NCBI GenBank assembly: GCA_002327405.1
Contig: DCVO01000077.1
Span: 1-5,117 of the forward strand
Source of the DNA: Thiobacillus sp. UBA2186
GTDB lineage: Bacteria; Pseudomonadota; Gammaproteobacteria; Burkholderiales; Thiobacillaceae
Direction of reading: 5' to 3'
DNA length: 5,117 bases
The notes below the pieces were generated by a model. It ran no database searches. It was given only the letters and a program-made list of their open reading frames with translations, and was not told where the DNA came from. Both the position numbers and the translations under genes were made by a program. This document shows positions 1-5,117 of the stretch, one piece after another (position 1 is the first letter of the stretch; each line of letters begins with the position of its first letter).

Positions 1-30
1 GATGCGGCCTCCCTGTTGCAGGAATATTAA
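1..30 (+). CDS. Possible C-terminal end of an upstream gene (partial)
   Basis: Frame 1 reads D-A-A-S-L-L-Q-E-Y and then TAA at 28-30. The codons are typical of the GC-rich genes further right and the residues would make a natural amphipathic helical C-terminus. Nine codons cannot identify a product, and frames 2 and 3 are also open here for 45-57 codons, so this is only a suggestion that a plus-strand gene ends at the left edge of the window. Confidence 0.28.
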   Translation, partial: DAASLLQEY

Positions 31-227
31 CCGCGAGCGGCCGGACAAGGGCAAAGCCAAAGCCAAGCCGATTGGTCCCGTCAAAAGCCTTTTCTGCCAA
101 GGTGTTCGTAAGAACCGGCTCTTGTCAATACAACTTTAATCTTGATTCCTTCGGCTCATGAATCTGCCGGATGCAGCGTAAAAGCGTCACGCTGACTGCG
201 TAGCCTTCACCAATAAAACCAGTCCTT
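31..227. other. Leader region upstream of the RHS gene
   Basis: About 200 bases without a supported gene. No clear sigma-70 promoter is visible: TTGTCA at 122-127 could be a -35 box, but no good -10 box lies at the right distance. A weak hairpin is possible at 174-194 (six-base arms CAGCGT and ACGCTG around a nine-base loop), with no T-run after it, so it is not a terminator. The transcription signals of the RHS gene must lie here or further upstream if it is part of an operon. Confidence 0.4.
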
Positions 228-236
228 GGGAGAAGG
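228..236 (+). promoter_or_regulatory. Ribosome binding site of the RHS gene
   Basis: GGGAGAAGG lies just upstream of the GTG at 240. The GGGAG part is separated from the start codon by seven bases, a normal Shine-Dalgarno spacing. This supports the GTG start, which also gives the protein a recognisable signal peptide. There is no in-frame Met codon until about residue 154. Confidence 0.7.
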
Positions 237-239
237 CTC

Positions 240-2906
240 GTGAACAAGTTGTCCGGCATCCGCTCACTGTTGTCCGCGTTGACCAACCGGTTTCGTCCGG
301 TTGTTTCGCGGGAACACCGCAGCTTCCCGATCCAGGTCGCATTTCTCCTGATCCCGTTCTTCGCCGCCGCAGGCGCGCGGGCCGGCGTCTCCTGCAGCAA
401 GGACCAGAACTACCTGGGGCTTGAATTCGTGGCCAGGGAAGGCCCCAATACCAACGGCGAATATCATTATTTCCTGACTGCCATCCGCTGCCAGGGCGGC
501 CAGATCGTGTATGAGCCCAACCTGGGCATTCCCGATCCTTACGACAATGGCTGGTCGAAACCCGAAGACGTCATCAAATCCCCTGGAAGTGTCTTCGGCA
601 ACTACAGCGGCTACCGGATTTTCGTCAATACTTGCGGCACCAACCTCATTTTCATCCACCAGACCTATCCGGCCACCGCCACCATCGACAACGAGTTGAT
701 GTCCATGGCGGCCAGCAACACCACACCCTACCGCGGGGTATTCAAAACGCCCATCTACCTGGCATTGGGCGACAGGCTGGCCGAATGCAGCCTGTGCAGC
801 GCGCCGGCGGGCAATCCCGTCATGAGCGGCAGCGGTGACAAGAGCCAGCGCGAAACCGACGTCGCGCCTGTGCATGCAGGCGGCCTGGCCTTCATCCGCG
901 CCTACCACAGCCAACAATCGGGAATGGCCGCCATGGGCCACAACTGGCGCCACACCTACAGCGGGCGTCTCGAATTCCAGGGCGCTTCGCGAGTGGTTGC
1001 CTGGCGACCAAATGGAGAACGCCAGGCCTTCTATCTGGAGGGCGGACTGTGGAAACCAACGGCATCCGTCCATGCCGCCCTGCAAAAACTCGCGGATGGA
1101 AGCTGGCGCTACACCGGCGCGGACGATTACCAGGAAAACTATGATGCAGGCGGCAAGCTTACCCGCATTGCAGCGCCAGACGGGCTTGCAGTCGATCTTG
1201 CCTATGACGCTTCTAGCCGCCTGCTCAGCGTCACCGATGCCGGTGGCCGCAGCCTGGGCTTTGGTTACGATGCTTCCAACCGCATCAACCAGCTCACCGC
1301 CCCCGGCGGCGAAGTCCACGGCTATGCCTACGATGCGAAAGGCACCCTGTCCAGCGTGACCTACCCCGACGCCCCCCCGGCTGACGGCGACGACAACCCC
1401 AAACGCATATATCACTACGAAAACGCCAGTTTCCCCAACCAGTTGACCGGCATCACCGACGAGAACGGCGTGCGCTACGCCACCTACGGCTACGATGCGC
1501 AGGGTCGCGGCACGTTGACCGAGCATGCCGGCGGCGTGGAAAAGACCACCCTCGCTTACAACAGCGACGCCACCACCACCGTCACCGACGCCTACAATAC
1601 CGCCCGCACCTACACCTTTGCACTGAAGGCCGGCGCATTCAAGACCGCCGGCCAATCCCAGCCTGGCGGTTCCGGCTGCGGGCCCGCATCCAGTTCGGCC
1701 ACCTACGACGCCAGCGGCAACCTCACATCCAGCACCGACTTCAACGGCTATAAGACCTGTCATGCCTGGGATGCGAGCCGCAACCTGGAAATCGCCCGGA
1801 TCGAAGGTCTTGCCGCAGGTTCCGCCTGCCCGGCCGACATTGCCGCATATACCCCCGCGCCCGACACCGCGGAACGCAAGATACTGACCGAGTGGCATCC
1901 CGCTTTCCGTCTGCCTGTGAAGATCACCGAAGCCGGGCGGGAAATCGGCATCACCTACGACACCGGCGGCAATCTCATCAGCGCGGCCATCGAGGACACC
2001 GCCACCGGCCGGCTGCGCAACTGGACCGTTAATTACACCTACCATGCCAGCGTGCCCGGCGTGCTCGTCCAGAAAGTCGAAGACGGGCCGCGCACCGATG
2101 TCGCCGACCTTGTCACTACTGACTACTACGCGCCGGATGCCGTCTGTGCCGGCGGGCATTTCGGCTGCCGCGGCCGGCCAAGCCAGGTTACCGATGCGCT
2201 GGGCCATGTCACCCGGTACGACGAGTACGACGCGAACGGCCGCGTAACCAGGATGACCGACGCCAACGGCGTCGTCAGCACCATGGGCTACACCCTGCGC
2301 GGCTGGCTGGCGAGCTACACCATCGACGGCAAGACCACTCTTTACGACTACACCCTCTGGGGCGGGCTGTCGAAAGTCACCTACCCGGACGGCGTCCATG
2401 TCGAATACGGCTACGATCCTGCCCATCGCCTCATCAGCATCACGGATTCCGCAGGCCGCCAGCTCGTCTACACCCTGGACGATGCCGGCAACCGGATCAA
2501 GGAGGAATTCCTCAACGCCGACGGCAGTACGGCGCGCCAACTGCACCGCGTCTTCGACGTCCTGGGCCGGCTGAAGGACGAGATCGAAGGGGCTGCCGCC
2601 GAACCGCCGCGCACCTGGGGCTACTTCGCCAACGGCGAATTGAAGACCGAGACCAGTCCCAAAGGCGACATCACCAGCGAAGAGATCGATGCCCTGGGGC
2701 GCACGGTAAAACGCATCGAGCCCGTCAACGGCACAGCCCAACCCACCCTCATGCGCTACGACGCGCTCGATCGACTTATCGCTACAACCAACAAGTTGCA
2801 TCGAGTCGCCAGGTTTAGTTGCTGTAAGGGATATGTCAATTCTTCCCAAGTCAAAAATTCCGCGTCTACGCAGTTGCTCGGCGCAAGACCCATATCACCA
2901 CCATGA
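240..2906 (+). CDS. Secreted RHS/YD-repeat protein, 3' end lost by rearrangement
   Basis: The 888-residue reading frame starts at GTG. Residues 1-48 look like a Sec signal peptide: a long basic N-region, then the hydrophobic stretch VAFLLIPFFAAAG and a probable cut after A-R-A (residue 48). Residues 49-185 are a Cys-containing region I do not recognise (C52, C84, C132, C183, C186). Residues about 191-250 match the DUF6531 pattern that precedes RHS repeats (GNPV, then GDKSQRETD, then GHNWRHTYSGRLEF). From about 300 to 850 there are many YD repeats of the form YDxxGRLxxxTD, for example around 322, 343, 364, 419, 573, 663, 725 and 840. Such repeats build the beta-cage shell that in full-length family members encloses a C-terminal toxin. 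Here the repeats stop at about residue 850 (LMRYDALDRLIATT). The last ~38 residues are antisense to the neighbouring minus-strand gene and do not look like RHS sequence. The RHS-associated core, its cleavage site and any toxin are absent, so the gene is probably a non-functional remnant or encodes only an empty shell. No immunity gene is visible. Confidence 0.88.
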   Translation: MNKLSGIRSLLSALTNRFRPVVSREHRSFPIQVAFLLIPFFAAAGARAGVSCSKDQNYLGLEFVAREGPNTNGEYHYFLTAIRCQGGQIVYEPNLGIPDPYDNGWSKPEDVIKSPGSVFGNYSGYRIFVNTCGTNLIFIHQTYPATATIDNELMSMAASNTTPYRGVFKTPIYLALGDRLAECSLCSAPAGNPVMSGSGDKSQRETDVAPVHAGGLAFIRAYHSQQSGMAAMGHNWRHTYSGRLEFQGASRVVAWRPNGERQAFYLEGGLWKPTASVHAALQKLADGSWRYTGADDYQENYDAGGKLTRIAAPDGLAVDLAYDASSRLLSVTDAGGRSLGFGYDASNRINQLTAPGGEVHGYAYDAKGTLSSVTYPDAPPADGDDNPKRIYHYENASFPNQLTGITDENGVRYATYGYDAQGRGTLTEHAGGVEKTTLAYNSDATTTVTDAYNTARTYTFALKAGAFKTAGQSQPGGSGCGPASSSATYDASGNLTSSTDFNGYKTCHAWDASRNLEIARIEGLAAGSACPADIAAYTPAPDTAERKILTEWHPAFRLPVKITEAGREIGITYDTGGNLISAAIEDTATGRLRNWTVNYTYHASVPGVLVQKVEDGPRTDVADLVTTDYYAPDAVCAGGHFGCRGRPSQVTDALGHVTRYDEYDANGRVTRMTDANGVVSTMGYTLRGWLASYTIDGKTTLYDYTLWGGLSKVTYPDGVHVEYGYDPAHRLISITDSAGRQLVYTLDDAGNRIKEEFLNADGSTARQLHRVFDVLGRLKDEIEGAAAEPPRTWGYFANGELKTETSPKGDITSEEIDALGRTVKRIEPVNGTAQPTLMRYDALDRLIATTNKLHRVARFSCCKGYVNSSQVKNSASTQLLGARPISPP

Positions 2907-3196
2907 GCCTCTAGATGAAGAACTGGAATCATTCCAGACTGCTGAGAGTAATGGGTCGCCCGTTCAATGGCCTGGATAACCTCCGATTTGGTCTTACAGT
3001 ACTGATATCTGGACCACCCAGGACGTTGGTCTTTCATCCATTCATGTAATTTTTGTCCGGTTTGCGTTTCCCCTGGCGACAACCATTCGATAATCCAAAT
3101 GTTCGAGAACTGCAATTTGGCCATAGCGGGCGGAGTTGGCAAGCTCTCAATAAGAGACTGCTCTATATCGGTCAGGTCACTCTCGCTCAAAGACAT
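2756..3196 (-). pseudogene. CHAT/caspase-like protein gene, truncated at its 3' end
   Basis: This is a 146-codon frame on the minus strand. The ATG at 3196 is the first after an in-frame TAG eight bases upstream. No strong Shine-Dalgarno is seen, and Met25 is an alternative start. Visible features are a hydrophobic strand with aromatic residues (NIWIIEWL, residues 32-39), a strand followed by His-Gly (PVLHLEAHGG, 91-100), then LTWEEL (115-120) and PLQQLNLATRCNLLVV (123-138). This order resembles bacterial CHAT-type proteins, which belong to the caspase-like clan CD peptidases. In that fold the catalytic His follows one core strand (here H98) and the catalytic Cys follows the next (after LLVV). 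The protein leaves that pattern right after V138, where the DNA becomes antisense RHS sequence. The final AISRSSAS and the TAG stop come from the RHS gene, so the Cys and everything beyond it are missing. The family call is from pattern memory and is moderate. The intact protein may have been a protease or a defence-related effector, but nothing here shows this. The base composition is more AT-rich than its flanks. Confidence 0.55.
2776..2796. other. Recombination breakpoint between the RHS and CHAT-like genes
   Basis: Left of here the plus strand encodes RHS repeats in GC-rich codons. Right of here the minus strand encodes the CHAT-like protein in more AT-rich sequence. RHS-like residues end at about ATTN (residues 848-851), and CHAT-like residues end at about V137-V138 of the minus-strand frame, which map to the same 20 bases. 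Both genes lose their 3' ends at one point, as expected from a deletion, inversion or illegitimate recombination. An assembly chimera would look the same. The exact base cannot be set without an intact relative. Confidence 0.55.
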
Positions 3197-3282
3197 ACCC
3201 TAATTACATCCAATTCTGGATACCAAATAAAATACTCAAACCCAACCTTCGCTGAACAAAACCTCTAAGCCCGGTTTAGTTT
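3197..3282. other. AT-rich leader between the CHAT-like remnant and the IS element
   Basis: This 86-base gap should hold the promoter of the minus-strand CHAT-like gene. Read on the minus strand there are loose candidates (TTGGGT or TTGTTC as -35), but no good -10 box. A short perfect inverted repeat at 3208-3221 (ATCCA, four bases, TGGAT) lies 12-25 bases upstream of the start codon. It could be a small hairpin, an operator half-site pair or chance. The IS630 element inserted at the outer edge of this gap and may have separated the gene from upstream control sequence. Confidence 0.35.
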
Positions 3283-3284
3283 TA
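3283..3284. repeat. TA target-site duplication, left copy
   Basis: TA directly flanks the left inverted repeat and matches the TA at 4387-4388 beyond the right one. IS630/Tc1/mariner elements characteristically insert at TA and duplicate it, which fits the transposase family. Confidence 0.75.
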
Positions 3285-3310
3285 CTCATAGGTCAGTAAT
3301 AAAGTCTACA
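3285..3310 (+). repeat. Left terminal inverted repeat of the IS630 element
   Basis: These 26 bases, from CTCATAGGTCAG to GTCTACA, match the reverse complement of 4361-4386 at 22 of 26 positions. The mismatches are at repeat positions 7, 13, 18 and 21. The match stops beyond position 26 and is not continued outside the TA. Confidence 0.88.
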
Positions 3311-3323
3311 TTACTGGAACCAA

Positions 3324-4385
3324 ATGCCTTCACGCCAACTCCAATCGATCATGAAAAAAGATGGCCGAACTCATGACCGAAAGACCAAAGAGACCATACG
3401 CATGATGGCGGTGGAGCGCATTTTTGAAGGAGAGGATGTCGCCGTGGTGATGGCGAGCTACGGATTGTGTCGCACCACGGGGTACAAGTGGCTTGCCAAG
3501 GTGCGGGGACGCGGTCGCGGGAAGCAATGTCTGGCTGCCCGCAAAGGCACAGGGCGTACGCCGAAACTGACACGCGCTCAAAAGTCGCAAGTATTCCGCT
3601 GGGTCAACGGCAAGAACCCGATGCAACACGGGTTCGACTTCGGACTGTGGACGCGAAGCATCGTGCGCGAGCTTATTTTCCAGAAATTCAACATCAGTTT
3701 GAGCGTGACCTCGGTTGGAAGCCTGCTTGCCGAACTCAACCTCACGGCACAAAAGCCATTGCAGCGCGCATACCAACGTGACCCGGAAGCGATCGAATGC
3801 TGGCAGCGCGACACCTTCCCGTCCATCGCCAAGCAATCCAGGGTGGAAGGTGCCGAAATCTACTTCTGGGACGAATCGGGATTTCGTGCAGACGCGGTGC
3901 ATGGCAAGACCTGGGCCGAGCGCGGAAAGACCCCGGTGGTCAACCGCCCCGGTCAGCGCCAGAGCGTCAGCGCGGCCTCGGCGGTCAATGCCAAAGGCGC
4001 GTTCTGGTTTGCCACTTATCAAGGCGGGCTGACTGGAGAGTTGTTTGTCGAACTGCTCAAGCAACTGATGCATCGCCGCAAGAAATCGCTGCACTTGATC
4101 GTTGATGGTCTGCCGGCGCACAAGAAGAAGGTGGTCAAGGACTATGTGGCGAGCACGGAAGGTAAATTGACGCTGCACTTCCTGCCCGGCTATGCGCCGG
4201 ACTTGAATCCTGATGAGTTGGTATGGAGCCATGCCAAGAGAACTGGCGTAGCCAGAAGGCCGCTGAAGAAAGGCGAAAAATTGCAGGATCGCGTGCAGGA
4301 GCAGTTGCAGAAGATCGGCAACAATCCAAAACTGGTGCGTTCGTTTTTTAAGCATCCTTCTGTAGCCTATATTTCTGACTTATGA
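3324..4385 (+). CDS. IS630-family transposase
   Basis: The 353-residue protein cuts and joins the element's ends at TA targets. Residues about 20-62 form a helix-turn-helix (VVMASYGLCRTTGYKWLAKV), followed by a basic Arg/Gly-rich linker (RGRGRGK, 61-67). A second winged-helix-like segment runs from about 105 to 150. The catalytic domain begins near 175 and shows the DDE triad: D183 in FWDESGF, D261 in IVDGLPAH, and E298 in LPGYAPDLNPDELVW. There are 36 residues between the second Asp and the Glu. These motifs are those of the DDE_3 group used by IS630/Tc1-type transposases, and the length is normal for the family. The first ATG has only a weak GGA upstream; Met10 (3351) is a possible alternative start. 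The TGA stop lies inside the right inverted repeat. No frameshift or missing key residue is seen. Confidence 0.95.
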   Translation: MPSRQLQSIMKKDGRTHDRKTKETIRMMAVERIFEGEDVAVVMASYGLCRTTGYKWLAKVRGRGRGKQCLAARKGTGRTPKLTRAQKSQVFRWVNGKNPMQHGFDFGLWTRSIVRELIFQKFNISLSVTSVGSLLAELNLTAQKPLQRAYQRDPEAIECWQRDTFPSIAKQSRVEGAEIYFWDESGFRADAVHGKTWAERGKTPVVNRPGQRQSVSAASAVNAKGAFWFATYQGGLTGELFVELLKQLMHRRKKSLHLIVDGLPAHKKKVVKDYVASTEGKLTLHFLPGYAPDLNPDELVWSHAKRTGVARRPLKKGEKLQDRVQEQLQKIGNNPKLVRSFFKHPSVAYISDL

Positions 4386-4386
4386 G
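4361..4386 (-). repeat. Right terminal inverted repeat of the IS630 element
   Basis: The reverse complement of these 26 bases starts CTCATAAGTCAG and ends GGCTACA, agreeing with 3285-3310 at 22 of 26 positions. The repeat encodes the last eight residues and the stop of the transposase, so the gene runs to the very end of the element. Confidence 0.88.
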
Positions 4387-4388
4387 TA
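4387..4388. repeat. TA target-site duplication, right copy
   Basis: This TA immediately follows the right inverted repeat and pairs with the TA at 3283-3284 as the duplicated target of an IS630-type insertion. Confidence 0.75.
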
Positions 4389-4439
4389 AGTATCCTCGGT
4401 CAACCCAGCGATACGAAGCCGACTTTTGGAATACTGCTC

Positions 4440-4643
4440 ATGTACGTGGTCCTGATTGCACTGCTCTATATTTTGCTGATGATGGTGGTGACAGCCGAGT
4501 CCATCTTCAAGGGCGTGATGATATTTTTCTTCGGCGGCGGGCTGATCGCGCTGGTGGTCTACCTGCTGGACACGCCGCGCCGGGCGCGCTCAAGACGCGT
4601 GGCCGAGGAGGCCGATCGCGCCAATGCCAAGCCCGATGAGTAA
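4440..4643 (+). CDS. Small two-helix inner-membrane protein, function unknown
   Basis: The 67-residue protein has two hydrophobic segments, about residues 2-18 (YVVLIALLYILLMMVV) and 24-43 (KGVMIFFFGGGLIALVVYLL). A basic, hydrophilic tail follows (TPRRARSRR, then Ala/Glu-rich). The positive-inside rule suggests both ends are cytoplasmic. The pattern of MYVV start, LMM in helix 1, glycines in helix 2, then a TP-R-R motif resembles short conserved hypothetical membrane proteins I recall from betaproteobacteria; no function is known to me. A GGA at 4427-4429 is a modest Shine-Dalgarno candidate. The gene begins 53 bases after the IS630 right repeat (4386), so its native promoter may have been displaced. 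Its last 54 bases overlap the convergent ZIP transporter gene. The overlapping frame at 4382-4639 is a shadow. Confidence 0.72.
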   Translation: MYVVLIALLYILLMMVVTAESIFKGVMIFFFGGGLIALVVYLLDTPRRARSRRVAEEADRANAKPDE

Positions 4644-5117
4644 AACCTGCTCCAGCGTGGCGGAAAGTTCCGGCCGCTTGTGCAGGCCGGGAATCAGGTC
4701 GGCCACCGCCACGTAAAGCATGCTGGATGCCGCTACTCCGAGCAAATACGGTGTCAGTTCCTGCATGCCCGCCAGCGCCAGGTATCCCAGCAGACCTCCC
4801 ACCACCATGGCCAGGCTGGACAGCAGGTTGTAAAACAGCGCCTTCGCCTTGCTGTAGCCCGAGTGCAGAAGCACCAGAAAATCGCCTATTTCCTGCGGCA
4901 ATTCATGCGCGATAATGGCCATCGCGGTAACGATGCCGAGCTGGGTGTCCGCCAGGAATGCGCCGGCAATGAGGATGCCGTCGACGAAATTGTGAAAGGT
5001 GTCGCCCACCAGGATCATGAGCCCGGCACGCTGGTGTCCATGGTCGTGCGCGTGGGTTTCCACGCCATGCACTTCGCAGGCTTCGTGGTGGCAATGCCGC
5101 CACAGCACCAGCTTCTC
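4590..5117 (-). CDS. ZIP-family metal transporter (5' end outside the window)
   Basis: The visible 175 codons are the C-terminal part of a ZIP (SLC39-like) divalent metal importer, probably for zinc, iron or a similar ion, in the inner membrane. The frame stays open to the window edge (E-K-L-V-L-W-R-H-C-H), so the GTG at 5108 is internal, not the start. A His-rich loop follows (HCHH, then HAHDHGH, within visible residues 8-28), a typical metal-sensing or metal-feeding loop between helices 3 and 4. The two signature motifs are present: HNFVDG (4977-4994) in helix 4 and HELPQE (4890-4907) in helix 5. These supply the His, Asp and Glu ligands of the transport site. Later helices include a segment reading YVAVADLIPGLHK, and the chain ends normally at GLLGHAS. 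The exact metal cannot be told. No Zur or Fur site can be seen because the promoter is off the window. Confidence 0.93.
   Translation of the reverse strand, partial: EKLVLWRHCHHEACEVHGVETHAHDHGHQRAGLMILVGDTFHNFVDGILIAGAFLADTQLGIVTAMAIIAHELPQEIGDFLVLLHSGYSKAKALFYNLLSSLAMVVGGLLGYLALAGMQELTPYLLGVAASSMLYVAVADLIPGLHKRPELSATLEQVLLIGLGIGAIGLLGHAS

Larger units (their letters stand above)
3285..4386 (+). mobile_element. Complete IS630-family insertion sequence (1102 bp)
   Basis: The element is bounded by imperfect 26-bp terminal inverted repeats that begin with CTCATA at both ends and is flanked by TA on both sides. Between them is one full-length DDE transposase gene read left to right. Length, single-gene layout, TA target and catalytic motifs all fit the IS630 family. 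Nothing is broken, so it may still be mobile. It inserted between the CHAT-like remnant and the small membrane protein gene. Removing it and one TA gives a continuous AT-rich to GC-rich intergenic stretch with no obvious disrupted gene. Confidence 0.9.

Noticed and set aside
84..94. AAAAG-C-CTTTT palindrome as a terminator for the upstream gene
   Set aside because: The arms are almost all A/T, the loop is too small to form, and no T-run follows a GC-rich stem.
122..150. Possible sigma-70 promoter starting at TTGTCA
   Set aside because: No acceptable -10 box lies 16-18 bases downstream.
125..400. Minus-strand 91-codon frame across the RHS start
   Set aside because: It overlaps the RHS signal-peptide region, has no ribosome binding site I could see and no recognisable sequence.
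835..1359. Plus-strand open frame inside the RHS gene
   Set aside because: It is an out-of-frame shadow of the YD-repeat region; the Pro/Ala/Ser-rich translation has no domain.
264..2849. Very long minus-strand open frame opposite the RHS gene
   Set aside because: Its protein is Gly/Ala/Val-rich with no recognisable domain. It is explained by the GC-rich third positions of the RHS gene on the other strand.
3095..3120. Inverted repeat CCAAAT / ATTTGG
   Set aside because: It lies inside the CHAT-like coding region, has a 14-base loop and short arms, and is most likely chance.
2808..3281. Imperfect 13-bp direct repeat (GCC, one variable base, GGTTTAGTT) at 2808-2820 and 3269-3281, flanking the CHAT-like remnant
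   Set aside because: It could look like attachment sites or a larger target duplication. However, 12-of-13 matches are expected several times by chance in 5 kb, and no integrase is present.
3330..4355. Long minus-strand open frame opposite the transposase
   Set aside because: It is antisense to a clear DDE transposase, has low-complexity-like composition and no motif of its own.

Overview
The window looks like a GC-rich proteobacterial chromosome, most likely betaproteobacterial. This rests on codon use, on the small membrane protein and ZIP transporter at the right, and on memory of similar proteins; no search was possible. It has two ordinary, GC-rich ends and a visibly more AT-rich, rearranged middle.

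Left part (1-~2785): after the possible last codons of an upstream gene (stop at 28-30) and a ~200-base leader comes a large secreted RHS/YD-repeat protein (240-2906, GTG start with a good Shine-Dalgarno). It has a signal peptide, an N-terminal region of unknown function, a DUF6531-like segment and many YD repeats. It ends abruptly: after about residue 850 the reading frame continues as the antisense of another gene, so the RHS core and any C-terminal toxin are missing.

Middle (~2785-4388): on the minus strand is a 3'-truncated gene (2756-3196) that looks like a CHAT/caspase-like protein. It keeps the His-Gly motif, but is cut just before the expected catalytic Cys. The RHS gene and this gene are therefore joined tail to tail at a breakpoint near 2776-2796, and each has lost its 3' end. 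Upstream of the CHAT-like remnant sits a complete IS630-family insertion sequence (3285-4386) with an intact DDE transposase. I could define its 26-bp imperfect terminal inverted repeats (22/26 identical) and a flanking TA duplication directly from the sequence.

Right part (4389-5117): 53 bases beyond the IS is a 67-aa two-helix membrane protein. Its 3' end overlaps by 54 bp the 3' end of a convergent ZIP-family metal transporter, whose 5' end lies outside the window.

There is no sign of a coherent new multi-gene system. The most interesting points are the RHS/CHAT breakpoint, the loss of the presumed catalytic half of the CHAT-like protein, and the unexplained N-terminal domain of the secreted RHS protein. 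No tRNA, rRNA, CRISPR array or convincing Rho-independent terminator was seen.
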